Made by a program: the position numbers and the translations under genes. Shown one piece after another: positions 1 through 9,283 of a stretch of DNA of 64,000 nt. The DNA is taken from assembly GCA_014859375.1 (NCBI GenBank), contig JACUUH010000003.1, positions 32,394 through 96,393 on the forward strand, read 5' to 3'. The notes beneath the pieces were generated by a model, which searched no databases, had not been told where the DNA came from, and saw only the letters and a list, made by a program, of their open reading frames with translations. Within the stretch, counting starts at the first letter, position 1, and every line of letters begins with the position of its first letter. This DNA is from Gammaproteobacteria bacterium. GTDB lineage: Bacteria; Pseudomonadota; Gammaproteobacteria; Nitrosococcales; Methylophagaceae.

Positions 1-186
1 GATCTGATGACTGTAGAATAGACACCACAACATGCCTAAACTTGCAATGGCGAGATAGCGCGTTGGCGCAAACCTTACTAACACCAGGGCGGGAATAGTT
101 AGCCACAGATAGTTAGCCGAAGGTAAATCAGCAAGCTGTAATAGCAAAGCACATCCCAGTGCAAATGACATAGCAGTTTTAATCAT
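1..186 (-). CDS. comEC: ComEC/Rec2 DNA-uptake channel protein, N-terminal 62 codons (cut by window edge)
   Basis: An open frame runs from an ATG at 186 down to the window edge without a stop. It encodes a very hydrophobic N-terminus (starts MIKTAMSFALGCALLLQLAD, later PTRYLAIASLGMLWC) with two or three closely spaced membrane segments. This is how gammaproteobacterial ComEC/Rec2 proteins begin; ComEC moves single-stranded DNA across the inner membrane during natural transformation. Context supports it: in Pseudomonas a comEC gene lies next to a DUF2062 gene and the lol genes, as here. Only 62 residues are visible and none of the competence-domain motifs is in the window, so the call rests on N-terminal character and synteny. 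Confidence 0.6.
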   Translation of the reverse strand, partial: MIKTAMSFALGCALLLQLADLPSANYLWLTIPALVLVRFAPTRYLAIASLGMLWCLFYSHQI

Positions 187-231
187 ATATCCCTATAATG
201 GCGACCGACTTAATAATCAAGATGACAGTGA

Positions 232-765
232 ATGCCACGTAAGTTCCTTAAACGCATCATGCCTGATCATAAAACAATGCGTGACCATCCGCATCTGCAA
301 AAATTCGGGCAACTACTTGCTGAGCCCAAAATATGGCATTTGAATCGCCGGTCGGTCGCTGGTGGACTTGCTTTGGGGTTATTTATTGCCTTTATGCCAA
401 TACTCGGCCAAATGTTTGTTGCAGCAGCTTTAGCAATTGTCTTTCGCGTCAATTTACCTATTGCTGTGATGGGAGTTTGGGTAACTAATCCATTAACCTT
501 GGCACCTCTTTATTATTTTACTTATAAAATTGGTGCATGGCTTCTGGGTATTCCTGTTGGGCACTATGCTTTTCAGATGTCTTGGGAATGGTTTAGCGGT
601 GAGTTTCTATTAATATGGCAACCACTTGTTCTGGGAAGTTTGATCTGCGCGGTTATGGCTGCAGTATTGAGTATTATCTTTGTAAGGCTGGCATGGCGTT
701 TAATCGTTATTCGTAGCTGGTTATTACGACAACGTAAAAATAAAAAACCAGATATCAACTCGTAG
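232..765 (+). CDS. DUF2062 membrane protein
   Basis: A 177-residue protein of the DUF2062 family, whose biochemical function is unknown. A basic N-terminal third ([14 protein letters not shown]...) is followed by the family hallmark around residues 43-60 ([17 protein letters not shown]) and by [15 protein letters not shown] near residue 87. Three or four membrane segments are apparent (about 45-72, 82-105, 125-155). It is divergent from comEC and convergent with lolD; its last 11 bases overlap the 3' end of lolD on the other strand, so there is no room for a terminator between them. The 45-bp gap to comEC must hold both promoters. Confidence 0.85.
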   Translation: MPRKFLKRIMPDHKTMRDHPHLQKFGQLLAEPKIWHLNRRSVAGGLALGLFIAFMPILGQMFVAAALAIVFRVNLPIAVMGVWVTNPLTLAPLYYFTYKIGAWLLGIPVGHYAFQMSWEWFSGEFLLIWQPLVLGSLICAVMAAVLSIIFVRLAWRLIVIRSWLLRQRKNKKPDINS

Positions 766-1438
766 ACAAATAGCCATCAATCAGCGTTAAGGTTTTATCC
801 ATTCTGGCAGCAAGTTCAATGTCATGGGTCACAATCACTAACGCGGTACCAAACCTTGCATTTAATTCCAAAATTAAATCAAAAATAGTTTGGGCAGTAC
901 GATGATCTAAATTTCCCGTTGGTTCATCAGCCAACAAACAGTCAGGTTGAGTAATCAGAGCGCGAGCTAATGCAGCACGTTGACGCTCACCACCCGATAA
1001 TTCACTTGGTTTATGAAGCAGACGATGTCCAAGTCCTACTTGTACAAGTAGGTCAGATGCTTGTTGCTGAGCCTGTTTTGGTGTTATCCCTGAAATAACG
1101 AGTGGCATTGCAACATTTTCAACAGCTGTAAATTCGGGCAATAAATGATGAAATTGATACACAAAGCCCAGACTTTGATTTCGCAATTTGCTTAATGCGT
1201 TTACCGATAGGTTATTGATGTCTTGACCATGAATTAACACTTGGCCTTGCGTCGGTTCATCCAAGCCACCGAGTAAATGTAACAAGGTACTTTTGCCCGA
1301 GCCAGAACTACCGACGATGGCCAATCTATCGCCCTTATTAACAGTTAAATTAATATCCGTTAACACGTCAGTTTTTAAATTGCCATCAGCAAATTGCTTG
1401 GCAAGATGTTGGCATTGAAGCACACTAGAATTAGTCAT
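755..1438 (-). CDS. lolD: LolD, ATPase of the LolCDE lipoprotein-release complex
   Basis: ABC ATPase of 227 residues. It powers transfer of outer-membrane lipoproteins from the inner membrane to LolA. Visible motifs are Walker A (GSSGSGKST), the Q-loop segment [18 protein letters not shown], the signature [15 protein letters not shown] and Walker B with catalytic Glu ([12 protein letters not shown]), followed by the switch His in VIVTHD. The frame is open upstream to 1585, but that extension would lie inside lolC. The ATG at 1438 gives [16 protein letters not shown], the normal LolD N-terminus, and overlaps the lolC stop by 8 bases (ATGACTAA), indicating translational coupling. Confidence 0.95.
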   Translation of the reverse strand: MTNSSVLQCQHLAKQFADGNLKTDVLTDINLTVNKGDRLAIVGSSGSGKSTLLHLLGGLDEPTQGQVLIHGQDINNLSVNALSKLRNQSLGFVYQFHHLLPEFTAVENVAMPLVISGITPKQAQQQASDLLVQVGLGHRLLHKPSELSGGERQRAALARALITQPDCLLADEPTGNLDHRTAQTIFDLILELNARFGTALVIVTHDIELAARMDKTLTLIDGYLSTS

Positions 1439-2678
1439 AGCGTAATGCCTCCGCAGGGCGAATTTTTGCTGCTCGCCAAGATGGGTAGATTGTTGATAGC
1501 AAGGATAAAATAAAAGAGGTAATGCCAATAACAGTGACATCACTCCACTGCAAATCAGATGGCAAACTACTAATGTAATAGACATCGGCTGGCAAAAAGT
1601 TATAGCCCAACATATTTTCTAAGCTGGCGATAATGGTTTCAACATTGAGTGCTAAAGTAACCCCACCAATAACACCAATCAAGGTGCCAAACAATCCAAT
1701 CAAGGTGCCTTGTACCATGAACACCGCCATAATATCGCGTGGTGTCATACCCAAGGTGCGTAATATCGCAATATCAGCCTGTTTATCCGTTACCATCATG
1801 ATTAATGTTGAAACAATATTAAATGCGGCAACAGCAACAATCAGTAGCAAAATAACAAACATCACAGTTTTTTCTGTTTTTAATGCACGAAAAAAATTAG
1901 CATGCTGGTAAGTCCAGTCGGCCGCTAGATACGTAGCTGGTAGGGTTGCCAGCAACTCTCTGGTAATACGAGGCGCTTGATAAACATCATCATATTCTAA
2001 ACGTAGCCCTGATACCTTGCCTTGAATTCGAAATAATTTCGCGGCATCACTGACATTCATAATCGCAAGACCGCTGTCGTATTCATACATGCCGATTTCA
2101 AATACACCAACGACATTGAGTCGTTTTAAACGTGGTATCACGCCAGCCGGAGTAGGCGTGACATGAGGGGTGATCATAGTGATCTTGTCGCCAGTACTGA
2201 CACCCATCGCCATCGCCAGATCTTTACCTAAGATGATGCCAAAACTGCCTTGTTTAAGATCATCAAATTGACCTTGGATAATTTTGTCACCGATAGTAGA
2301 AACGTGTCTTTCAAGTTGAGGATCAACACCTCTAACCAAGGTACCTCGAACGCGACTGCCTTGGCTTAACATAGCCTGACCTTCGACAAAGGGTGCTGAA
2401 TCAAGTAAGTCAGGGTAGTCTTTCACTAGCTGTTGTAGTTCACGCCAATCTTGTAATGTACCGTCAGCTCCGGTGATAAAGGCATGTGATGTCATGCCTA
2501 AAATACGTTCGCGTAATTCTTTTTCAAAGCCATTCATAACCGATAACACCGTGATTAATGCAGCAACACCAAGTGCGACACCAAACATGGACGTTAAGGA
2601 TATAAATGAGATGAAATGATTTCGGCGTTTAGCGCGGGTATAGCGTAGGCCGATGAAGACACTTAAAGGTCTAAACAT
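1431..2678 (-). CDS. lolC: LolC/LolE-type lipoprotein-releasing system membrane subunit
   Basis: Permease subunit of LolCDE, 415 residues, the usual length. It has an N-terminal membrane segment (about 25-50, [23 protein letters not shown]), a large periplasmic domain (about 50-270) that holds the lipoprotein, and three C-terminal membrane segments (about 275-300, 318-345, 378-400) forming the FtsX-like domain, with [20 protein letters not shown] between the first two. Only one such gene is present next to lolD, so LolC may act as a homodimer (the LolDF-type arrangement), or a lolE may lie elsewhere. The call lolC rather than lolE is by family convention. Confidence 0.93.
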   Translation of the reverse strand: MFRPLSVFIGLRYTRAKRRNHFISFISLTSMFGVALGVAALITVLSVMNGFEKELRERILGMTSHAFITGADGTLQDWRELQQLVKDYPDLLDSAPFVEGQAMLSQGSRVRGTLVRGVDPQLERHVSTIGDKIIQGQFDDLKQGSFGIILGKDLAMAMGVSTGDKITMITPHVTPTPAGVIPRLKRLNVVGVFEIGMYEYDSGLAIMNVSDAAKLFRIQGKVSGLRLEYDDVYQAPRITRELLATLPATYLAADWTYQHANFFRALKTEKTVMFVILLLIVAVAAFNIVSTLIMMVTDKQADIAILRTLGMTPRDIMAVFMVQGTLIGLFGTLIGVIGGVTLALNVETIIASLENMLGYNFLPADVYYISSLPSDLQWSDVTVIGITSFILSLLSTIYPSWRAAKIRPAEALRYD

Positions 2679-2717
2679 AGAATTTGATTACTTCAAAGAG
2701 TGAGTGAACGTGTAAGT

Positions 2718-2741
2718 GCTGTCTAGGACATGCTAGACAGC
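2718..2741. other. Inverted repeat between rpiA and lolC
   Basis: GCTGTCTAG and CTAGACAGC form a perfect 9-bp stem around a 6-nt loop (GACATG), 15 bases downstream of the rpiA stop. No run of T follows on either strand, so it is not a textbook intrinsic terminator. It may end rpiA messages imperfectly or serve as an RNA-stability hairpin ahead of lolC. Confidence 0.5.
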
Positions 2742-2755
2742 GCATAGTTTCACTA

Positions 2756-3427
2756 TTATTCTGCGTAAACGGTTTTAGTACCAGAGCCACTACCTAGTAA
2801 TAAAACATCAGCAGGACGCATTGCAAATAAGCCATTGGTGACGACACCAACGATATTATTTAATTCTTTTTCTAATTTAATCGGTTCCATGATGTCCCAG
2901 CCATGCACATCCAGGATCACGTTGCTGTTATCAGTGATAAAACCTTGACGGTAAACAGGTTGTCCACCCATTTTGACGATTTCACGCGCGACATAGCTGC
3001 GCGCCATTGGCACAACTTCAACCGGTAGAGGAAATTTACCTAATACATCGACTAATTTACTTTCATCAGCGATACAGACAAATTTATCTGCGGCTGCTGC
3101 GATAATTTTTTCGCGTGTTAACGCACCACCACCACCTTTGATTAAGGTTAATTGGTGATTTGATTCATCAGCGCCATCAACATAAACTGCTACGTTGCCT
3201 ACTTCATTCAAATCAAACACATGAATGCCATGCTCTTGCAAACGTTTCGTAGAAACAATCGAACTGGAAACAGCACCTTCAATACGCCCTTTGATGGTTG
3301 CGAGCGCGTCAATAAAGTGATTTACGGTTGAGCCTGTGCCTACACCGACAACACCATCAGTTGTGATATGTTCAAGTGCAGCCCAAGCTGCTTGTTTCTT
3401 CATTTCATCAGCGGTCATTTGCTTCAT
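2756..3427 (-). CDS. rpiA: Ribose-5-phosphate isomerase A
   Basis: Interconverts ribose 5-phosphate and ribulose 5-phosphate in the pentose-phosphate pathway (and in the ribulose monophosphate cycle, if the organism is a methylotroph). At 223 residues it has the family length. Motifs seen are the phosphate loop [13 protein letters not shown] (about 31-43), YVDGADE (about 82-88) with catalytic Asp/Glu, the [11 protein letters not shown] loop (about 97-107) and C-terminal [11 protein letters not shown]. It is divergent from ilvA and followed on the same strand by lolC across 77 bases containing a hairpin. Confidence 0.97.
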   Translation of the reverse strand: MKQMTADEMKKQAAWAALEHITTDGVVGVGTGSTVNHFIDALATIKGRIEGAVSSSIVSTKRLQEHGIHVFDLNEVGNVAVYVDGADESNHQLTLIKGGGGALTREKIIAAAADKFVCIADESKLVDVLGKFPLPVEVVPMARSYVAREIVKMGGQPVYRQGFITDNSNVILDVHGWDIMEPIKLEKELNNIVGVVTNGLFAMRPADVLLLGSGSGTKTVYAE

Positions 3428-3546
3428 CCTTATTTGTTTAGAGTGAATTTTATCCTAAACAATTATAGAGATAAATGAGTGGCAATGGTAACGTTACACG
3501 ATTGATCAAGAAAATTAATGTTATTTACCTAAGAACTAATGATGCA

Positions 3547-5061
3547 ATGCTGAACAAATATGTAGAGAAAATCCTAACGTCACACGTTTATGATGTGGCT
3601 ATAGAAACGCCGTTAGATGTGATGCCAAGGTTGTCACAGCACCTTGATAATACAATTCTGCTCAAACGAGAAGATTTACAGCCAGTGTTTTCATTCAAGT
3701 TACGTGGTGCGTATAACCGAATGAGTCAGTTGTCTGTTGAAGAATCAAGAGCGGGAGTGTTAGCCGCATCTGCAGGTAATCATGCCCAAGGTGTGGCATT
3801 GGCAGCTAAAAAAATGGCTATTTCTGCATTAATCGTAATGCCAAAAACGACACCGGCGATCAAGGTTGACGCTGTTCGAGCTTATGGCGCGGAGATTGTT
3901 CTTCATGGCAATAGTTATGATGATGCTTATAGCTATGCTTTAGAACTGTCTAAAAAACAGGGTCGCACCTTTATTCATCCCTATGACGATCCTGACGTCA
4001 TTGCCGGCCAAGGTACGATTGCAATGGAGATCTTGCGCCAACATGCGGATCCGATCCATGCGGTCTTTATTCCAGTTGGTGGCGGTGGCTTGATTGCGGG
4101 TATGTCGGCTTATATCAAAGCAATCAGACCCGAAATTAAAGTGATTGGCGTTGAATCAGATGATGCAGCCAGTATGAAAGCAGCATTAGAGGCCGATCAA
4201 CGTGTCATTTTAGAGCAAGTTGGCTTATTTGCTGATGGTACAGCGGTTAAACAGGTTGGTGCTGAACCGTTTAGAATCGCTCGCAAAACAGTCGATGAAA
4301 TAGTCACAGTAGATAGCGATGAATTATGTGCGGCTATTATGGATATATTTGACGACACACGTTCAATTGCCGAGCCTTCTGGCGCGTTAGCCGTTGCTGG
4401 TGCTAAAAAATACATTGCGCGTGAACAGCTTCAAGGCCAAACGATAGTGGTTATCGATAGTGGTGCTAATATTAATTTTGATCGTCTACGTCACGTTGCT
4501 GAACGAGCTGAATTAGGTGAGCGCCGGGAAGTGCTATTTGCAACGACGATAGATGAAAAACCAGGGAGTTTTAAACAGTTTTGCCAGGCATTATCTGATC
4601 GCAGTATTACCGAATTTAATTATCGTTATGCTGACAATCAACAAGCCCATGTGTTTGTTGGTGTGCGACTTAGTGGTGGTGATAGCGAACGGCAAGCCTT
4701 ATTCAAAAGCCTGGATGATGCAGGCTACGATTGGGTTGATTTTAGTGACAATGAGATGGCAAAGCTGCATGTGCGTTATATGGTTGGTGGCCATGCTCCC
4801 CAAGTTGAACATGAACAGCTTTATCGTTTCGAATTTCCTGAACGGCCAGGTGCCTTACTTCGTTTCTTAACACGGGTTGGACATCGTTGGAATATCAGTC
4901 TATTCCACTATCGCAATCATGGTGCAGCTTATGGTCGCGTATTAGTTGGTGTTCAAGTAAAAGATGATGATCAAACTGAGTTTCAAGCTTTCTTAGATGC
5001 ATTAGGTTACACATTTACACAAGAAACCAAAAACCCTGCTTATGAAATGTTTCTGAAGTAG
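3547..5061 (+). CDS. ilvA: Threonine ammonia-lyase, biosynthetic
   Basis: PLP enzyme converting threonine to 2-oxobutanoate, the first step of isoleucine synthesis. From the ATG at 3547 it is 504 residues and starts MLNKYVEKILTSHVYDVAIETPL, the usual family N-terminus. The frame is open to an ATG at 3475, but the 24 extra residues look non-native. The PLP lysine lies in SFKLRGAYNR (about 53-62) and the phosphate-binding glycine loop is GGGGLIAG (about 179-186). Two C-terminal ACT-like repeats (about 330-405 and 425-500, containing ERPGALLRFLTRVG) imply allosteric feedback by isoleucine/valine. The Shine-Dalgarno sequence before 3547 is weak, so the exact start remains the main doubt. Confidence 0.93.
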   Translation: MLNKYVEKILTSHVYDVAIETPLDVMPRLSQHLDNTILLKREDLQPVFSFKLRGAYNRMSQLSVEESRAGVLAASAGNHAQGVALAAKKMAISALIVMPKTTPAIKVDAVRAYGAEIVLHGNSYDDAYSYALELSKKQGRTFIHPYDDPDVIAGQGTIAMEILRQHADPIHAVFIPVGGGGLIAGMSAYIKAIRPEIKVIGVESDDAASMKAALEADQRVILEQVGLFADGTAVKQVGAEPFRIARKTVDEIVTVDSDELCAAIMDIFDDTRSIAEPSGALAVAGAKKYIAREQLQGQTIVVIDSGANINFDRLRHVAERAELGERREVLFATTIDEKPGSFKQFCQALSDRSITEFNYRYADNQQAHVFVGVRLSGGDSERQALFKSLDDAGYDWVDFSDNEMAKLHVRYMVGGHAPQVEHEQLYRFEFPERPGALLRFLTRVGHRWNISLFHYRNHGAAYGRVLVGVQVKDDDQTEFQAFLDALGYTFTQETKNPAYEMFLK

Positions 5062-5118
5062 TATGATTCAACTATGCCAGGTTATAAAGTGACTGGATGA
5101 TGGATTAAGGAATTCAAT

Positions 5119-6633
5119 ATGACGGGTTTTTCAGATGAGTTGGCGTTGATACTGTCATCAGCAATAAAGCTGTTTTCAGTTTTAATGCTTATTACACTTA
5201 TTGTTTTTATTGTCTGGCTGATTGCTGCTTATATTATCGATCGCAGTCAAACCCAACAAACTATTCGCCATAATTACCCTGTTATCGGTCGCTTTCGCTA
5301 TTTTTTTGAGCATCTTGGCGAATTTTTTCGACAATATTTCTTTGCAATGGATCGAGAAGAATTGCCTTTCAACCGTGCTCAACGTTCTTGGGTCTATCGT
5401 GCATCAAAAGACATAGATAGCACCGTTGCATTCGGTTCTACCGATAATATTCATGGTGCTGACAGAGTGTTATTTGTAAATTGTTTTTTTCCGACTTTAG
5501 GCCAAGATGCCGTTCCAATAACACCCGTGACGATTGGTGAAGCCTGCCAATATCCTTACAGTGCAATATCGCTGATAAATATTTCAGGTATGAGTTATGG
5601 CGCTATCTCAAAACCTGCAATATTAGCTTTGTCCGCTGGCGCAAAAATGGCTGGTTGTTGGTTAAATACAGGCGAAGGTAGTTTGTCACCCTATCATCTT
5701 GAGGGTGGTGCCGATATTGTCTTTCAAATTGGAACTGCCAAAAATGGTGTGCGTAATGTCAATGGCGATCTGAGTGATGAAAAGCTGCTTGAAATTGCCG
5801 CTCATCCACAGGTTAAGATGTTTGAAATCAAAGTCAGTCAGGGTGCAAAACCGGGCAAAGGGGGTATTTTGCCCGGTGATAAGGTTACAGCTGAAATTGC
5901 CAAAATCCGTGGTATAGAAATTGGGAAAGATGCATTAAGCCCTAATCGTCATGTTGATATTACTAGTTTTAATGATCTACTTGTGATGATAAATCATGTT
6001 CGCAAAGTCACTGGCAAACCCACCGGTTTTAAGATGGTGCTGGGGGCACCGGATCAGCTTGATGATCTATTCAGATTGGTTAAGCGGCAAGGTTTAGATT
6101 CTGCTCCTGACTTTATCACGATCGATGGTGCTGAGGGTGGAACAGGTGCTGCTCCAATGGCATTAATAGATTCAGTTGGTATGTCTCTTCGTGAAAGTTT
6201 GCCTATTCTGGTTGATAAATTGAATTATTACGGTCTGCATGACCGTATCAAAGTGATCGCATCGGGTAAATTGATCACTCCAGCGGCAGTTGCCTGGGCA
6301 TTGTGCATTGGTGCTGATTTCATCACTACAGCTCGAGGATTCATGTTTTCTTTAGGTTGTATACAAGCATTGCAATGTAATAAAAATACCTGTCCAACCG
6401 GTATTACGACTCACAATATCAAATTGCAACATGGTTTAGATCCTGCTTCAAAATCGCTACGAGTAGCCAATTATGTAAAAAATCTGACCAAAGAAGTGGG
6501 CATTATCGCCCATTCCTGTGGTGTAACTAATCCTAGGGCGTTAAATCGATCACATGCACGGATCTCACAAGGCAATGGTAAAGCAATTGGCATGGATGAG
6601 CTTTATCCCAATGTTACGGCTGCTGAACAATAA
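5119..6633 (+). CDS. FMN-binding glutamate synthase family protein, membrane-anchored
   Basis: A 504-residue protein built on the FMN/synthase domain of glutamate synthase, without the glutaminase and GXGXG domains. One N-terminal membrane segment (about 15-40) precedes the catalytic barrel. Motifs are TIDGAEGGTGAAP (about 335-347), KVIASGKL and a cysteine set CIQALQCNKNTCPTGI, with CX5CX4C spacing as in the [3Fe-4S] site of GltB. AAGGAA sits just ahead of the ATG. Physiological electron donor and substrate are unknown for such stand-alone proteins; ammonia-dependent glutamate synthesis is one possibility. It is convergent with the SIMPL gene, leaving only 5 bases between stops. Confidence 0.85.
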   Translation: MTGFSDELALILSSAIKLFSVLMLITLIVFIVWLIAAYIIDRSQTQQTIRHNYPVIGRFRYFFEHLGEFFRQYFFAMDREELPFNRAQRSWVYRASKDIDSTVAFGSTDNIHGADRVLFVNCFFPTLGQDAVPITPVTIGEACQYPYSAISLINISGMSYGAISKPAILALSAGAKMAGCWLNTGEGSLSPYHLEGGADIVFQIGTAKNGVRNVNGDLSDEKLLEIAAHPQVKMFEIKVSQGAKPGKGGILPGDKVTAEIAKIRGIEIGKDALSPNRHVDITSFNDLLVMINHVRKVTGKPTGFKMVLGAPDQLDDLFRLVKRQGLDSAPDFITIDGAEGGTGAAPMALIDSVGMSLRESLPILVDKLNYYGLHDRIKVIASGKLITPAAVAWALCIGADFITTARGFMFSLGCIQALQCNKNTCPTGITTHNIKLQHGLDPASKSLRVANYVKNLTKEVGIIAHSCGVTNPRALNRSHARISQGNGKAIGMDELYPNVTAAEQ

Positions 6634-6638
6634 TACGG

Positions 6639-7331
6639 TTAATCTGAAAGCAATTCGATCGTTCCGTTGATATGAACGCTGACATTATCAGTGCCTGCTG
6701 CCAGGGCTGGTGGTGCAGATTCAGCATCTGCCAGCATCATAACGCGACCCATTTTGGCTTGTGGTTGATAATAATTACTGTCAATAGTGACATTGACAAG
6801 CTCATAGTCTGCTTTATCAAATTGTTGCGCTATCATCTTGGCTTTATTTTTAAAGTTGCTGATTGCCTGTTTTGTTAACTCGTCTTTTATGTCATCAATT
6901 GCTTGCTCGGAAATACTAAAGGTCATTGATTGTACGGTTGCCAATTCATTTAACTGACCGACAAATTCAGCTAAGGCATCGAAGTCTTGGCTGGTCAACA
7001 TAAGGTTTTGACTTACCTGCCATGATTCAATGACACCATTTTTATAGATAGGTTGGGTCGTGTAGCTGCTTGTTTTGGTTTTAATGGCATTAAAGGCATG
7101 AGATTTTTCGAGGATCATAGCCATCTTTTTATTAACCTGATTTGCTAGCTTTGCGGTATTTCTACCGGATTGTTGCACCATTAAATGTGCCGTTAGCTGA
7201 TCATTAGCAAGCTGTTGTGAGGCCGAAGCCTGGATAGTAATCTGATTGTACCGTGGCATTTGTTCGGCGTGTGCTGGACTAGTCAAAACTGCAACTAATA
7301 GGCTTAGTGTAAAAATACGAAAAACGGTCAT
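6639..7331 (-). CDS. SIMPL-domain (DUF541) periplasmic protein
   Basis: Exported protein of about 230 residues. The chosen ATG at 7331 gives a classic signal peptide (MTVFRIFTLSLLVAVLTSPAHA, cleavage after AHA) and has AAGGA 8 bases upstream; the frame is open to 7352 but that adds seven polar residues before the signal. The mature part is a SIMPL/DUF541 domain (ITIQASASQQLANDQLTAHLMVQ at its start, SVHINGTIELL at its end). Members such as E. coli YggE are periplasmic and linked to oxidative-stress tolerance; no enzymatic role is established. Confidence 0.88.
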   Translation of the reverse strand: MTVFRIFTLSLLVAVLTSPAHAEQMPRYNQITIQASASQQLANDQLTAHLMVQQSGRNTAKLANQVNKKMAMILEKSHAFNAIKTKTSSYTTQPIYKNGVIESWQVSQNLMLTSQDFDALAEFVGQLNELATVQSMTFSISEQAIDDIKDELTKQAISNFKNKAKMIAQQFDKADYELVNVTIDSNYYQPQAKMGRVMMLADAESAPPALAAGTDNVSVHINGTIELLSD

Positions 7332-7509
7332 GTTTTTATTCCTTGTTGTCATTGGCTTACTATCGAGACTGTGGGTTGAATAAAATAGTTCAACTAGTTA
7401 GCGCTGATTAAATTAGTGCATTATCTCACCGATTGCTAGCTGATTAGGACTTTCGGAAATCAGGTATTATTATGTTTTAATCGCAATCTAAATAAATTCG
7501 AATTAATCA

Positions 7510-7526
7510 AACCGTGTCACACGGTT
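7510..7526. promoter_or_regulatory. Palindrome upstream of pgl-glk, candidate operator
   Basis: AACCGTGTCACACGGTT consists of two perfect 8-base arms around a single central base, 50 bases before the pgl start. The size and symmetry suit a dimeric helix-turn-helix repressor. It does not match the HexR consensus (TGTAATTAAATTACA-like) known for zwf/pgl/glk regulons in other gammaproteobacteria. Function is inferred only from symmetry and position. Confidence 0.4.
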
Positions 7527-7575
7527 AACTATACCTAAATTATACGGTATGTTTTTGTAAAAATTGAGGAAAGAA

Positions 7576-8286
7576 ATGAAACCTGAACAAAAAATCCTGG
7601 CAGATTCTGCCAGCTTAATTGACGCTGCAGCAGAACACTTTGTCGCAGCAGCGCGTGCAGCAATTGCCAAGCGAGGTGTATTTCATGTTGCATTAGCAGG
7701 CGGCTCAACACCCAAAGGTTTATATCAAAAATTAGCAACATCACCTTATATGGAACAAATTGATTGGGCACGGGTGAATTTATTTTTTGGTGATGAACGT
7801 TGTGTGTTGCCAACACATGCGGATAGTAATTTTAAAATGGTACGCGAAGCGATGATTGATCGCTTACCTATTCCTCATAAAAATGTACATCGTATGCCAA
7901 CAGAAGAGGGCGTGGCCCCTGATGTTGCAATACGCTATGGACGAAAAATGCAAGAAGTGTTGGCTGATGCACCGCTTGATTTGGTGTTGTTAGGCTTAGG
8001 TTCTGATGGTCATATCGCATCACTATTCCCTGAAACCGCAGCCTTGGAGGTTGTCGATGCGATGACAACCAGTGTTTATGTCGAAAAATTTGATTCATGG
8101 CGAGTCACCATGACCTATCCAGTTATTAATACAGCGCGTCAGGTGATTGTGTTTATAGCAGGCCAAGCCAAAGCAGATATCGTTAAAGATATCACTACCG
8201 GTGCTGTACAAGGCTTACCTGTTCAGCGCTTAGATCCGCAAGGTGAGTATTACTGGTTTATGGATGCAGCGGCAGCAGGTCAATAA
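7576..8286 (+). CDS. pgl: 6-phosphogluconolactonase
   Basis: Hydrolyses 6-phosphogluconolactone to 6-phosphogluconate, the second step of the oxidative pentose-phosphate pathway. The 236-residue protein belongs to the DevB/NagB-like family: HVALAGGSTPKGLYQKL near residue 40, WARVNLFFGDERCV near 65 and LVLLGLGSDGHIASLFP near 140. The ATG at 7576 has GAGGA just upstream; the open frame begins four codons earlier with a TTG that overlaps this ribosome site, so 7576 is preferred. Its stop lies 3 bases from glk, and zwf, which makes its substrate, is about 30 kb away. Confidence 0.95.
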   Translation: MKPEQKILADSASLIDAAAEHFVAAARAAIAKRGVFHVALAGGSTPKGLYQKLATSPYMEQIDWARVNLFFGDERCVLPTHADSNFKMVREAMIDRLPIPHKNVHRMPTEEGVAPDVAIRYGRKMQEVLADAPLDLVLLGLGSDGHIASLFPETAALEVVDAMTTSVYVEKFDSWRVTMTYPVINTARQVIVFIAGQAKADIVKDITTGAVQGLPVQRLDPQGEYYWFMDAAAAGQ

Positions 8287-8289
8287 GTT

Positions 8290-9276
8290 ATGGCTTATAT
8301 ACTCGCAGTCGATATTGGTGGCACAAAAACACTATTTCAACTTAGTTCTGATAACAATGACATTGTTTTGGAATTGTCATTTGCCAGTGCAGGCTACGCG
8401 AGTTTTGATGATGCATTATCAGCATTTTTAAGTCATGAAAAAATCAAATTGATATCGATAGCGCGGGCCTGTTTTGCGGTTGCAGGCCCGGTATTAGGAC
8501 GTGATGCCTATGTAACCAATCTACCTTGGCAACTCAATGCTGATGACTTGGCGGAAAAGTTTAATATTGGTCACGTACAGCTATGTAATGACTTTGAGGC
8601 AGTGGGATATGGTATTGATTATCTTACTGAAGAAGATATCGTTTCCTTACAACAGGGGCAGGCTGTACAGGGTACACCGCGCGCCGTTATCGGTGCTGGC
8701 ACTGGTTTAGGTCAGGCTTTGCTGATACCTGTCAATGGTGATTGGCGGGTTTTGCCTACAGAAGGCGGTCATGTTGATTTTGCGCCAACCAGTAAAGTGC
8801 AAATTTTATTGCTAGAACATATGATGGAACGATTTGGTCAGGTGTCATATGAGCGATTAGTGTCTGGTATAGGCTTAGTTTCAATTTATGAATTTTTGCG
8901 CGCATACAGACAACATGATGAAGATCCTGCTTTACGCCAAGCAATGATCGAACATGATGCCAGTGCAGCGATTAGTGCTTATGCGTTGAATCATACTGAT
9001 AGCCTAGCATCAGAAGCGCTGGAGTTGTTTATTACGATTTATGGATCACAAGCGGGCAATCTGGCCTTATCTGTCTTGCCTAGAGCCGGTTTATATATTG
9101 CCGGTGGTATTGCTGCTAAAAATTTACAACGGTTTCAAACTGGCGCGTTCATTAATGCGTTTAATGCAAAAGGCAAAATGGCCGAACTAGCTCAGACCAT
9201 TCCAGTTAGATTAATTGTTCAACCTAAAGTGGGATTAATCGGTGCTCGACATTTAGCGCAACAAAGCGCTGTATAA
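8290..9276 (+). CDS. glk: Glucokinase, Glk (PF02685) family
   Basis: ATP-dependent glucose kinase of 328 residues, close to E. coli Glk in size. ASKHA-fold motifs are the phosphate-1 loop AVDIGGTKTLFQL (about 6-18), FAVAGPVLG (about 62-70), CNDFEAVGYG (about 98-107), GAGTGLGQAL (about 135-144) and EGGHVDFAP (about 157-165), whose Glu and His belong to the sugar site. It is distinct from ROK-family glucokinases. It is cotranscribed with pgl (3-bp gap) and probably apaG (7-bp gap). In a methylotroph it would serve glycogen or glucose recycling, fitting the glgA gene in this window; that link is an inference. Confidence 0.93.
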   Translation: MAYILAVDIGGTKTLFQLSSDNNDIVLELSFASAGYASFDDALSAFLSHEKIKLISIARACFAVAGPVLGRDAYVTNLPWQLNADDLAEKFNIGHVQLCNDFEAVGYGIDYLTEEDIVSLQQGQAVQGTPRAVIGAGTGLGQALLIPVNGDWRVLPTEGGHVDFAPTSKVQILLLEHMMERFGQVSYERLVSGIGLVSIYEFLRAYRQHDEDPALRQAMIEHDASAAISAYALNHTDSLASEALELFITIYGSQAGNLALSVLPRAGLYIAGGIAAKNLQRFQTGAFINAFNAKGKMAELAQTIPVRLIVQPKVGLIGARHLAQQSAV

Positions 9277-9283
9277 TACCAGT

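Noticed and set aside
1035..1052. CCTACTTGTACAAGTAGG, an 18-base palindrome sharing its 14-base core with the LitR-type site at 48830
   Set aside because: It lies inside the lolD coding sequence, encodes ordinary residues (LLVQVGLG), and neither side has a T(G/A)TACA or TGTA(C/T)A half-site at 12 bases. Probably coincidence.
3475..3546. N-terminal extension of IlvA by 24 residues
   Set aside because: Residues look non-native and the ATG at 3547 gives the normal family length and start.
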